A program made the position numbers and the translations under genes. A stretch of 64,000 bases of DNA from Ruminococcaceae bacterium UBA1036 (lineage in GTDB: Bacteria > Bacillota > Clostridia > Oscillospirales > Acutalibacteraceae), in NCBI GenBank assembly GCA_002316805.1, contig DCEF01000004.1, forward strand, positions 1-64,000, given 5' to 3'. Position 1 is the stretch's first letter. Each line of letters begins with the position of its first letter. The notes under the pieces are model-generated. The model was given only the letters and a program-made list of their open reading frames with translations. It had not been told where the DNA came from and did no database searches. Positions 25,538-33,909 of the stretch are shown here, piece after piece.

Positions 25538-26305
25538 TCAGACACTTGCAGCTTTTACGATAGCCGCAAAGTCCGCAGGGCGCAGGGAAGCTCCGCCAAT
25601 AAGGCCGCCGTCGACATCAGGCTGTGCGAGAAGCTCAGCGGCGTTCTTCGGGTTCATGGAACCGCCGTACTGCACTGTAAGCGCATCTGCAGTGCCTTTT
25701 CCGTAAAGGCCGGCAACTGTTGAGCGTATAGCTGCGCAGACCTCATTTGCCTGCTGGGCAGTAGCGGTTTTGCCTGTGCCTATTGCCCATATAGGCTCAT
25801 AAGCGATGATTATTTTTTTCATTTCTTCTTTTGTCACGCCGCCGAGGGCAATTTTTGTTTGCATGGCTACGAGCTCTTTTGTAATGCCCTGCTCGCGCTG
25901 CTCCAGAGATTCGCCGACGCAGAGAATTACATTAAGGCCGGCATTGAGTGCTGCGCGTATGCGCTTGTTTACCGTCTTGTCTGTTTCTCCGAAATAAGTT
26001 CTGCGCTCGCTGTGGCCGATAATTACGTACTGCACGCCCATGGAAGTAAGCATGGGAGCGGAAATCTCGCCTGTAAAGGCGCCTGAGCTTTCCCAGTGGC
26101 AGTTTTCTGCGCCAACGCCGATGTTTGTTCCCTTCGCGGCCTCAAGCACAGTAGGAAGGTCAACATAAGGGACGCAGACAACAACGCCGCACTTTGCGCC
26201 TTTAACGAGCGGCTTTATGCCTTCAATCAAGACTTTTGCTTCTGCCGGGGTTTTATTCATCTTCCAGTTTCCTGCAATAACTGCTTTTCTAAGCTGTTTA
26301 TTCAA
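25538..26305 (-). CDS. tpiA: Triosephosphate isomerase
   Basis: A 255-residue TIM-barrel enzyme. AGNWKMNK carries the catalytic Lys, IGHSERRTYFGE the catalytic His, and AYEPIWAIGTGKTAT the catalytic Glu and flexible loop. QYGGSMNPKNAAEL and DGGLIGGASL close the phosphate site. A TTG at 26305, ten bases after AAAGGG, fits best; the TTG three codons earlier lies against the ribosome binding site. Confidence 0.96.
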   Translation of the reverse strand: MNKQLRKAVIAGNWKMNKTPAEAKVLIEGIKPLVKGAKCGVVVCVPYVDLPTVLEAAKGTNIGVGAENCHWESSGAFTGEISAPMLTSMGVQYVIIGHSERRTYFGETDKTVNKRIRAALNAGLNVILCVGESLEQREQGITKELVAMQTKIALGGVTKEEMKKIIIAYEPIWAIGTGKTATAQQANEVCAAIRSTVAGLYGKGTADALTVQYGGSMNPKNAAELLAQPDVDGGLIGGASLRPADFAAIVKAASV

Positions 26306-26368
26306 GATTCTCAAACCCTTTCTAAATTTAAAACAGGGACGAAAGATCCGCCCCGTGATGTTAACTGT

Positions 26369-27562
26369 TTATTTGTCATTAAGGCATGCAATGCCTGGCA
26401 GCTCTTTGCCTTCGAGAAATTCAAGGGAAGCACCGCCGCCTGTGGAGATATGTGTCATCTTGTCTGCAAAGCCGAGTTTTTCAATCGCTGCTGCGGAATC
26501 GCCGCCGCCGATAATCGAAATCGCGCCGCTGTCTGCAACAGCCTGTGCAACTGCCGTTGTGCCGGTTGCGAAATGTTCCCATTCACTTACACCCATTGGG
26601 CCGTTCCACACAACTGTTCCTGCACCGACAATTGTCTTTGCGAAAAGCTCCTGCGTTTTGTCGCCGATGTCGAGCCCCATCCATCCGTCAGGGATACTGT
26701 CGGAATAAATGCGCATATTGACGGTGTCGGCTTTGTATTCGCGACCGATGATATTGTCAACAGGGAGGAGCAGTGAGACGTTCTTCTCTTTTGCTTTTCC
26801 AAGTATTTCCTTTGCGAGGTCAACCTTGTCGTTTTCGCAGATGGAGGTGCCTATCGGGTTGCCGAGGGCTTTAAGGAAAGTGTAGGCCATGCCGCCGCCG
26901 ATAATCAGCGTATCGACTTTGTCGAGAAGGTTTTTGATAACTCCGATTTTGTCAGAGACCTTCGCACCGCCCAGAATTGCAATAAACGGGCGTTTCGGGT
27001 TTGACAGGGCCTTGCCCATGATGGTTATTTCCTTCTGAATCAGAAAGCCGCATACAGCCGGAAGGTACTTTGCAACACCTGCCGTAGATGCATGTGCGCG
27101 GTGTGCCGTGCCGAACGCATCATTGACGTATATGTCGGCAAGTGAAGCGAGCTCTTTTGCGAAACCGGGGTCGTTCTGTTCCTCGCGCTTGTCAAAGCGG
27201 ACGTTTTCGAGCAGTTCGACGTCTCCTTCTTTAAGCGAAGAGGCAATGCTCTTTGCGCTTTCGCCGGTGACATCCTTTGCAAGCTTCACTTCACGGCCGA
27301 GCGCCTTGCTTAGGTAAGCGGCTACAGGCGCAAGTGAATACTTCATGTTTACCTGGCCCTTTGGACGGCCGAGATGCGAGCAGAGGATAACTTTTGCCTT
27401 GTGGTCGATGAGGTAGCTGATAGTCTTCATAGCTGCATTGATGCGCTTAGGGTCTGTAATGTTGCCTTTGTCGTCAAGCGGAACGTTAAAATCACAGCGG
27501 ACGAGGACTCTTTTCCCAGCGACATCAATATCTTCCACGGTTTTTTTGTTAAGATAATTCAT
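26369..27562 (-). CDS. pgk: Phosphoglycerate kinase
   Basis: A 397-residue two-domain glycolytic kinase forming ATP from 1,3-bisphosphoglycerate. Conserved parts: VRCDFNVPLD, SHLGRPKG, DAFGTAHRAHAST, the nucleotide-binding GGAKVSDKIGV, and IIGGGDSAAA. It is first in the operon with tpiA and gpmI; gap is not here but at 50.1 kb. A GGGAG ribosome binding site precedes the ATG. Confidence 0.97.
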   Translation of the reverse strand: MNYLNKKTVEDIDVAGKRVLVRCDFNVPLDDKGNITDPKRINAAMKTISYLIDHKAKVILCSHLGRPKGQVNMKYSLAPVAAYLSKALGREVKLAKDVTGESAKSIASSLKEGDVELLENVRFDKREEQNDPGFAKELASLADIYVNDAFGTAHRAHASTAGVAKYLPAVCGFLIQKEITIMGKALSNPKRPFIAILGGAKVSDKIGVIKNLLDKVDTLIIGGGMAYTFLKALGNPIGTSICENDKVDLAKEILGKAKEKNVSLLLPVDNIIGREYKADTVNMRIYSDSIPDGWMGLDIGDKTQELFAKTIVGAGTVVWNGPMGVSEWEHFATGTTAVAQAVADSGAISIIGGGDSAAAIEKLGFADKMTHISTGGGASLEFLEGKELPGIACLNDK

Positions 27563-27620
27563 AAAAGCGCTCCCTTTTTATGTGATTTTTGCTTGTTTAC
27601 TTTCTAACAATCTAACAAGA

Positions 27621-27649
27621 ATTATACAACTGTTTTTCTCCTTTTTCAA
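27621..27649 (-). promoter_or_regulatory. Promoter of pgk-tpiA-gpmI
   Basis: On the minus strand TTGAAA (27644-27649), a 17-bp spacer and TATAAT (27621-27626), about 60 bases before the pgk start. Confidence 0.8.
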
Positions 27650-28086
27650 GCCGTAAGGCAGGCAAATTAGGCGCTTTCAGCCACTTGGTTAAAATTTTAT
27701 CATTTATTTGCCGGCGGGGAAGCCACACCCACGCTTTGGCTGTGTAATGCTGATGCAGGTTTTTTCGGCTTGCTGAAAACAATAATGCACTGCCGCAATA
27801 AAGCCGGCTGGCCAGCTACTTATATCCATTGCAGGAGATAGAAAAAATTACCGGAATCCGGCTGAAAAAACAGGAAAGACTTTTATAGGAAGCATATATG
27901 TGCAAAATAACTGGCAGGTATAACTTTTGCAGCTCGCGTTAAATGCTTTGACGGTATTTTAGGCAGTTTAGAGCGGTTTATTTATTGATGCAAGACTTTT
28001 TCAAAATATTTCTGTGTGAAAGGGGCAGAATGATGAACGTAGCGAAGATTATTCGCAGGATTAACTGTATTTGGAGGATGTATAAT
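27650..28086. other. Intergenic region before the small glycine-rich protein
   Basis: About 430 bp. I see no ORF with a credible start other than the one at 28087, no tRNA and no known riboswitch. The promoter of the small gene probably lies here, but I cannot fix it. Confidence 0.4.
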
Positions 28087-28266
28087 ATGCGCCAGCAGGC
28101 AGTTGGATTTATGAAAGGAATTGGCGCAGGCATTGTTGCCGGTGCCGCCATTGCCGCCGTGGGCAGCAGAATGGCTAAAAACGACCACGGCTTCAAGCAC
28201 CGCGCCAACAAAAGGCTGCGTTCGGTCGGAGAGCTTTTCGATGACGTGCAGGAGCTTTTCAGGTAA
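28087..28266 (+). CDS. Small protein with a Gly/Ala-rich hydrophobic stretch
   Basis: A 59-residue protein from ATG 28087, preceded by GGAGG eight bases upstream. FMKGIGAGIVAGAAIAAVGSRM is one Gly/Ala-rich hydrophobic segment, followed by a basic stretch and a C-terminal helix (RSVGELFDDVQELF). This shape resembles small YtxH-like or peripheral membrane proteins of Firmicutes. The function is unknown. A terminator follows. Confidence 0.65.
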   Translation: MRQQAVGFMKGIGAGIVAGAAIAAVGSRMAKNDHGFKHRANKRLRSVGELFDDVQELFR

Positions 28267-28300
28267 AAAATTGAAACTGTTGCCGCAGGTCGGCCAATGA

Positions 28301-28350
28301 AAATCCGAGTATGCTGTTACCTTTTGGTATGGCTGCCTCGGATTTTTTTA
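28301..28350 (+). terminator. Terminator of the small gene
   Basis: AAATCCGAG (28301-28309) pairs with CTCGGATTT (28337-28345), followed by further T residues. Confidence 0.7.
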
Positions 28351-28431
28351 ATTTCAAAGTCACATGAAGAAAGTGCCGCTTCGTTGAAAAATTGTCGCGC
28401 GTAAAACCGGTAAAAGCTGATATTGCATCTC

Positions 28432-28464
28432 AAAAAAATACAGCCTCCGGTTTGACGGAGGCTG
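28432..28464 (-). terminator. Terminator of the pilus biogenesis operon
   Basis: In the minus transcript CAGCCTCCG pairs with CGGAGGCTG and is followed by UAUUUUUUU, just after the pilC stop. Confidence 0.85.
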
Positions 28465-28470
28465 AACGTC

Positions 28471-29712
28471 TTATTTTATGATGCTGTATATGCCAAACAT
28501 TGGCATAACGATTGAAATTATAACTATCCCTACAATTACGCCGACGATGATTATCATGATTGGCTCCATAAGGGACATCATCTGTTTAATGCTTTCGTCT
28601 GCGCGTTTTCCATAGAGGTCGGCAAGCTTTTTAAATGAATTGCCAAGCATGCCGGATTCTTCGCCCGCTTTTATCATTGATACAAACAAAGAGTCGAACG
28701 TCGGGAAGCGCGCCATTGAGGCGTTGATGGGCACGCCTACTTTTACGTCTTCGATTACCTGGTTGAGCTGCGCTTGAATTGCACTGTTCGGCACGGTATT
28801 TCGTGATATTTGAAGTGAGCGTACGACGTTGACGCCGGCGTCTATCAGCGACGACATTATGCGGCAGAAGCGCGCGAGAAGTGAAAAACGGTTTATATTC
28901 CCGAACAGCGGAAACTTCAGTTTGCCCGCGTCAGAATGCACAACAAAGCTCTTCGAAACATGGCGGGCAATTTTATACCCGGCAATAATAGCGACGATAA
29001 TGCCTACAATTATATACCACTGATGGATTAAGAAATTTGAAAACGCCATTACGCCCTTTGTTAGGGCCGGGAGCTGCGCGCCGAATGAGCGGAAGATGTT
29101 GGCAAAGCTCGGAAAGACGAATATGTTCATTATGATGACGAGGGCTATGGTGAGGCAAAGAAGTATGCAGGGGTAGATAAGCGCGCCGCGAAGCTTGGCT
29201 TTAAGCGTCATGCCCTTTTCCTGCAGCGATGCGCACCTGTCGAAAGCTACATCAAGGTGGCCGTTTTCTTCACCCGAGCGTATCATGCTCACTATAATCT
29301 CAGGGAATGCCTTAAATTTTGACATTGAAGCGGAAATAGTGGAGCCGTTAAGCAGGTTCTGCCGTATCTCCTGAAGAATTTTCTTCATGGCTTTGTCTTT
29401 CTGGCTGCTTATCATGACGTCTGTAGCCTCTGTAGCCGTCGTTATGGAAACGCCTGCACGCATCATCAGCGCCATCTGGTTGAGCATGCCGAGCAGCATC
29501 TTTTTCGGAATTTTTACTTTATGTATATCCTGTTCAGTAAGGTCCTTGTCCCAGACTGACACATTTTCCTCATTCGTTTCGCTGTCATTAAGCTCAAGGA
29601 CAGTAAGCCCTTGTTTCATGAGATTTTCGATTGCTTCTTCTTTATTTACGGCATTCACAGTGCCGTGGAAGCGCCCGTGCGCGGTGTTGACTGCACTGTA
29701 TTGGTAATTCAT
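28471..29712 (-). CDS. pilC: Type IV pilus inner-membrane platform protein PilC (GspF family)
   Basis: A 413-residue platform protein with two homologous T2SSF domains (about residues 75-200 and 275-400), each ended by membrane segments. Typical parts are the N-terminal YQYSAVNTAHGRFHGTV domain, FPEIIVSMIRSGEENGHLD and its repeat FDSLFVSMIKAGEESGML. It couples the assembly ATPase to pilin. ATG 29712 follows AAGGAG. It is the last gene of the minus-strand pilus operon. Confidence 0.92.
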   Translation of the reverse strand: MNYQYSAVNTAHGRFHGTVNAVNKEEAIENLMKQGLTVLELNDSETNEENVSVWDKDLTEQDIHKVKIPKKMLLGMLNQMALMMRAGVSITTATEATDVMISSQKDKAMKKILQEIRQNLLNGSTISASMSKFKAFPEIIVSMIRSGEENGHLDVAFDRCASLQEKGMTLKAKLRGALIYPCILLCLTIALVIIMNIFVFPSFANIFRSFGAQLPALTKGVMAFSNFLIHQWYIIVGIIVAIIAGYKIARHVSKSFVVHSDAGKLKFPLFGNINRFSLLARFCRIMSSLIDAGVNVVRSLQISRNTVPNSAIQAQLNQVIEDVKVGVPINASMARFPTFDSLFVSMIKAGEESGMLGNSFKKLADLYGKRADESIKQMMSLMEPIMIIIVGVIVGIVIISIVMPMFGIYSIIK

Positions 29713-29747
29713 ATTTAACACTCCTTTTCCATCGCTTCAGTCTGGCT

Positions 29748-30794
29748 TCAGCGGAAGCGTGCCCCTGAGCCGTTCGGGAGATACGAGATAGCGGTGCCGC
29801 GGCGCACAAGGCCGCTTCTTACAAGGTCGCGCAGGCTGTTTTCGAGGGTCATCATGCCTTCGGCGGAGCCAGTCTGTATCATCTGGGTGATGTTTGCCGT
29901 TTTACCCTCGCGGATAAGGTTGCTTATTGCCGAGTTTACGAACATTATCTCGAAGGCGGCGACGCGGCCTTTGCCGTCGGCCGTGACGAGTAGATGCTGT
30001 GAAAGGACGCACCGCAGCACCATGGAAAGCTGTGTGCGAACCTGCTGCTGCTGCGTTGAGGGGAAAACGTCGATAAGGCGGTCTATGGTGTTGGCGGCCC
30101 CGCTTGTGTGCAGCGTGGAAAGTACAAGGTGGCCCGTTTCTGCTGCTGTGATGGCAATGGATATCGACTCAAGGTCGCGCATTTCGCCGACGAGTATGAT
30201 GTCGGGGTCCTCACGAAGGGCGGCTCGAAGTGCGCATGCATATGATACGCTGTCGGCGCCTATCTCGCGCTGGTCTATAATGCACCGTTTCGGTGTGTGG
30301 ATATATTCTATTGGGTCTTCTATTGTGATGATATGGTCGCAGCGCGTTTTGTTGATCTCGTTTATTATTGCCGCAAGAGTTGTAGATTTGCCGCACCCTG
30401 TAGGGCCGGTGAGAAGCACGAGCCCGTCTTTATATGTGAGAATCTTACGCACAGCCTCGGGGAGCCGAAGGTCTGTAAGCTCAGGAGCAGCTGCAGGGAT
30501 AACGCGCAGGACGAGCGTGTACCCGTGCGCCTGCCGGAACGCATTGACACGGAAGCGCCCGTAGACTGGCATTTCGGCCGAAGCGTCCATATCGCCGCAT
30601 TCGAGGAATTTTTGGTATTTGCCTTTGCTAAGGCATTTTTGTATGAAGCCTTTCACGTCTTCTTCCGTAAGTACCGGCAGGTTGAAAAAATTTACTTGCC
30701 CGTTTATTCTGCAGGCCGGCCTGTTGTTGGAAGAAAGATGGATATCAGAAGCTTTCATTTTTACTGACGCAGCTACGATTTCAGCTATGTCCAT
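29748..30794 (-). CDS. pilT: Pilus retraction ATPase PilT
   Basis: A 348-residue hexameric ATPase that depolymerises type IV pili. Walker A GPTGCGKSTT near residue 130, Asp box, Walker B DIILVGEMRDLESI, the His box GHLVLSTLHTSGA and the PilT-type C-terminal region are visible. The in-frame GTG at 30806 is part of the ribosome binding site, so I use ATG 30794. A PilT beside PilB suggests pili that can retract, hence twitching or DNA uptake. Confidence 0.92.
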   Translation of the reverse strand: MDIAEIVAASVKMKASDIHLSSNNRPACRINGQVNFFNLPVLTEEDVKGFIQKCLSKGKYQKFLECGDMDASAEMPVYGRFRVNAFRQAHGYTLVLRVIPAAAPELTDLRLPEAVRKILTYKDGLVLLTGPTGCGKSTTLAAIINEINKTRCDHIITIEDPIEYIHTPKRCIIDQREIGADSVSYACALRAALREDPDIILVGEMRDLESISIAITAAETGHLVLSTLHTSGAANTIDRLIDVFPSTQQQQVRTQLSMVLRCVLSQHLLVTADGKGRVAAFEIMFVNSAISNLIREGKTANITQMIQTGSAEGMMTLENSLRDLVRSGLVRRGTAISYLPNGSGARFR

Positions 30795-30836
30795 TTGAAA
30801 GACCACCTTAATCTTTTTTAAATTTCATGTGTTTGC

Positions 30837-32543
30837 TTACATATCGAGCGAATAGGTGCTGACCATTTCTTCAACAGATGTGCGCCCTTCGATGACTATG
30901 CGCTTAAGGTTCCTGTCCATAGATATCATGCCTTCATGGATTGCTTCGGCACGTATGGCATCTACGGAGCCGTTTGAGTCTATCAGTTTCTTTATTTCAG
31001 CCGTTACAGGCATGATTTCGTGTATTGCAGTGCGCCCGCTGTAGCCTTTGCCGTGGCATAGCGGGCACCCTTCTTTATGCGCGCGGTAAAGGTGTATGTC
31101 CGTCCCGGGCTTGAGTCCGAGAAGCTTCAGTTCGTTGTCGCCCGGAGCATATTCTTCCCTGCAGTATTTGCAGAGTGTGCGTACAAGGCGCTGCGCAACG
31201 ATGCCTATAACTGATGATGACACCATGAATGGGTCAATGCCCATGTCTACAAGGCGTATGATGGAACTTGCCGCATCGTATGTATGGAGTGTGGAGAACA
31301 CAAGGTGGCCTGTGATGGCGACGCTTGTTGCAATCTCGGCTGTTTCACGGTCGCGTATTTCACCGACCATGACAACGTCCGGGTCCTGCCGCAGTATTGA
31401 GCGCAGGACGGAAGCAAATGTAAGCCCTGCCTTTTCGTTGACTTCCACCTGTGTGATGCCCGGGATTATCATCTCCACAGGGTCCTCTACCGTAACGATG
31501 TTTATATCGTCGCTCATAATAGCTTTCAGCGCCGTGTAAAGCGTTGTGGATTTGCCGCTTCCAGTAGGGCCGGTAACAAGGATTATGCCGTGGTTATTTT
31601 TAAGCAGTGCGTCAAATCTTTTTTTGTTTTCCGGAAGAAAACCTATGCCGTCTTCGTTCATATTGAACCCAAGTGCCGTTGTTATCCTTATGACGACTTT
31701 TTCACCGAAAACTGAAGGCATGATTGAAATGCGCATATCTATTATCTGTTTGCCGACTTTATAGTTAATGCGCCCGTCCTGCGGGACGCGTTTTTCAGCT
31801 ATGTTCATCCCGCCGATATACTTTATGCGCGAAACGATAGCGGGAGCGACGTCCATACTCGTTTCCATGTAGCGTGTCAGGCGGCCGTCCACACGGAAGC
31901 GTATGCGCAGTTTATCGCGCTGCGGCTCAATGTGGATATCGCTGGCCTTTATTATTACGGCCTGCTCTATCATGGTGTTTACAAACTTTATGATGGGCTG
32001 TGATGTCTCGTCGCTTTTCTGTTTTTCTGCGGCGGCTTCTGCCTGCGCTTTTGCCTGTGTGTCTGCGGCTTTGCTGTCTACAAGCTCCTTGGCGGCGGCT
32101 TCTGCTTTCTGTGACGTATAGAGCTCGCGTATCTTTGCCTCGATTTTTGCGCGTTCAGCAATTTCCGGATAGACTCTCAGTTTTGTGTAAGTGCTGATGT
32201 CGTTTATAGTGTTGTAATCGAGCGGGTCTGCTACTGCTACGGTAAGTATGCTGCCTGTTTTTTTTACCGGGACTACAAGCCTGCTGCGTGCGAGGCTTTC
32301 CGGTACAAGCTTTGAAAGCGACGAATCTGTAGTGACATAAGAGAGGTCAACGTACGGTATGCCGATTTGCTTTTCGAGCGAGCGTATCATCTGCATTTCG
32401 GTTATGTACCCGTTTTCTATCAGGACTTCGCCGAGGCGTTTTTTGCTGTGTTTCTGCTTATTTAAGGCATCGTTCAGCTTTTCTTCAGAAAGGATGCCGG
32501 CCTGTACGAGTATCTGGCCCATTTTCATGTTTGTTATTTTCAT
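30837..32543 (-). CDS. pilB: Pilus assembly ATPase PilB (GspE family)
   Basis: A 568-residue ATPase. The N-terminal MshEN-type domain (MGQILVQAGILSEEKLNDAL, RLGEVLIENGYITEMQMI) is the fold that binds c-di-GMP in some PilB/MshE proteins. A linker rich in A/K/E near residue 175-200 follows, then the catalytic domain with GPTGSGKSTT, Walker B DPDVVMVGEIRD and His box. The tetracysteine zinc motif (CKYC ... CPLC) is present. ATG 32543 with GGAGG upstream is clearly the start; the longer frame is spurious. Confidence 0.93.
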   Translation of the reverse strand: MKITNMKMGQILVQAGILSEEKLNDALNKQKHSKKRLGEVLIENGYITEMQMIRSLEKQIGIPYVDLSYVTTDSSLSKLVPESLARSRLVVPVKKTGSILTVAVADPLDYNTINDISTYTKLRVYPEIAERAKIEAKIRELYTSQKAEAAAKELVDSKAADTQAKAQAEAAAEKQKSDETSQPIIKFVNTMIEQAVIIKASDIHIEPQRDKLRIRFRVDGRLTRYMETSMDVAPAIVSRIKYIGGMNIAEKRVPQDGRINYKVGKQIIDMRISIMPSVFGEKVVIRITTALGFNMNEDGIGFLPENKKRFDALLKNNHGIILVTGPTGSGKSTTLYTALKAIMSDDINIVTVEDPVEMIIPGITQVEVNEKAGLTFASVLRSILRQDPDVVMVGEIRDRETAEIATSVAITGHLVFSTLHTYDAASSIIRLVDMGIDPFMVSSSVIGIVAQRLVRTLCKYCREEYAPGDNELKLLGLKPGTDIHLYRAHKEGCPLCHGKGYSGRTAIHEIMPVTAEIKKLIDSNGSVDAIRAEAIHEGMISMDRNLKRIVIEGRTSVEEMVSTYSLDM

Positions 32544-32572
32544 GGAGTACCTCCGCAATAGTGGATAAGTTT

Positions 32573-33301
32573 TTAAATCAGTGAAAAATACCAGCTCACA
32601 GCGGCTGCCGCCTGCCGGCGGAACGCGAGTGCAAACAGGCATGCCGAGCAGATGTACGGCCCCATAGGCATATACTGGTTCCCAGTAACTTTGTGCATAA
32701 ACAAAAGTATGATGAAATAAATGCCGGAAATAAGTATTGTAAGCACAAAGACGAATATGATCTCCGGAAAGCCGCACAGGAAGCCGAGGGCTGCGAAGAG
32801 TTTAACGTCGCCGAGTCCGATGCTTTCTTTGTGATAAGCAGCTTTCCCGATAAGGCCTATCAGGAGCCACATGGCGCCGCCGGCAAGCGCGCCGAGGAAT
32901 GGGGAAGCCGCCGAGCGGTAATAATCAGCTTTGCCAAACAGCCAAAGCGTGTATATCACTGCAGCAGGTATCAGCACGGCAGGCAGGCACTGGTCGGGAA
33001 TTATGCTGTATTTGCCGTCGGAGACAGCTGCGAGCACGAGGAAAAAAGCGGCTGCGCAAAGAGAGATGAAAACGGCGTTTGAATATATGTACTGCAGGCG
33101 AAGCAAAAGAAAAACAGCGCTGAAAAGAATGCCGAGCCGCACTCCGTCCGGTGCTGGCGAAAGGCGTTTTCCAAGGAGCTCGGGTGAAGGCTTTTCATCA
33201 TAATCGCAAAGCCACACCGCAGGCACCCGATTGAAAAGGAAAACGCCGAGCATTCCAGCTGCGAAACCGGCAGGCAGGCACCAGAGAAATTCAGTTTTCA
33301 T
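32573..33301 (-). CDS. pilD: Prepilin peptidase (A24 family), reduced N terminus
   Basis: A 242-residue membrane aspartyl protease that cleaves prepilins. The two catalytic Asp sites are in AAVSDGKYSIIPDQ and SIGLGDVKLFAALGF. The usual N-terminal methyltransferase part with a CxxC pair is degenerate: NRVPAVWLCDYDEKPSPELLG replaces the normal Cys-containing loop, so N-methylation may be lost (inference). The start overlaps the stop of the PilO-like gene (ATGA). Confidence 0.87.
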   Translation of the reverse strand: MKTEFLWCLPAGFAAGMLGVFLFNRVPAVWLCDYDEKPSPELLGKRLSPAPDGVRLGILFSAVFLLLRLQYIYSNAVFISLCAAAFFLVLAAVSDGKYSIIPDQCLPAVLIPAAVIYTLWLFGKADYYRSAASPFLGALAGGAMWLLIGLIGKAAYHKESIGLGDVKLFAALGFLCGFPEIIFVFVLTILISGIYFIILLFMHKVTGNQYMPMGPYICSACLFALAFRRQAAAAVSWYFSLI

Positions 33302-33888
33302 TTTGATTTGTCTGTTGGAGCGGCCGGTGGGAAGGAGTAGCTGAAAATTTTAAGCGATGCCGTATACAGGCCGGCTTGCGTGGCCTTGCCGTTCTGCCGC
33401 GGCTGCATGGTGACCGAGTCTATGTAATAGACGGCGCCTGTTTCTTTCTCAATATAGTGCAGGAATGTAACGAGTTGACTTTCGTTGCAGATGAAAGTGA
33501 CGTTTAGCGGCGTGCTGCTCATAACACGGCCTGCGGAAGTTTTGATGCCGGTTGATGTAGGTTGTTCCATGCTCACGTTTGTGGCGCTGACGTCAGCCTT
33601 ATGCAGCCCGCTTACAAGGTCGTCGCTTACATCGAGCGGCTGCATGCCTGCACTTTGCTCGCTGCTTTTAACCTGCGTTTTCAGTTTTGCTATTGCCTTT
33701 TGCAGCGAGCCGCGGTGTGCCGCTGCGCTTTCATAGTTGCTTATATCTATCTGTTTCTGCTGGTGTTGTGCTGTAAGATCGCTTGTTTTCTGTGCAATCC
33801 TGTTGAAGAACAGCCCGTAGTACAGCGCCAGGGCAACGGCCGCTGCAAGAAAACAGATAAGCGCCCCTGAAACATGTATTTTTTTCAT
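33298..33888 (-). CDS. PilO-like type IV pilus assembly protein
   Basis: A 196-residue protein with one N-terminal membrane helix (residues 7-28), a coiled-coil stretch (HQQKQIDISNYESAAAHRGSLQKAIAKLKTQ) and a ferredoxin-like C-terminal domain. These are the shape and position of PilO, which pairs with PilN to link PilM to the rest of the machine. Sequence similarity is weak by eye; position after a PilM-PilN gene is the main evidence. Confidence 0.75.
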   Translation of the reverse strand: MKKIHVSGALICFLAAAVALALYYGLFFNRIAQKTSDLTAQHQQKQIDISNYESAAAHRGSLQKAIAKLKTQVKSSEQSAGMQPLDVSDDLVSGLHKADVSATNVSMEQPTSTGIKTSAGRVMSSTPLNVTFICNESQLVTFLHYIEKETGAVYYIDSVTMQPRQNGKATQAGLYTASLKIFSYSFPPAAPTDKSK

Positions 33889-33909
33889 TCTGCTGACCTC
33901 CGTTGTGAT

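Noticed and set aside
26096..26776. 226-residue ORF antisense to tpiA and pgk
   Set aside because: It is the shadow of two certain glycolytic genes; long antisense frames arise from their codon use. No start signal.
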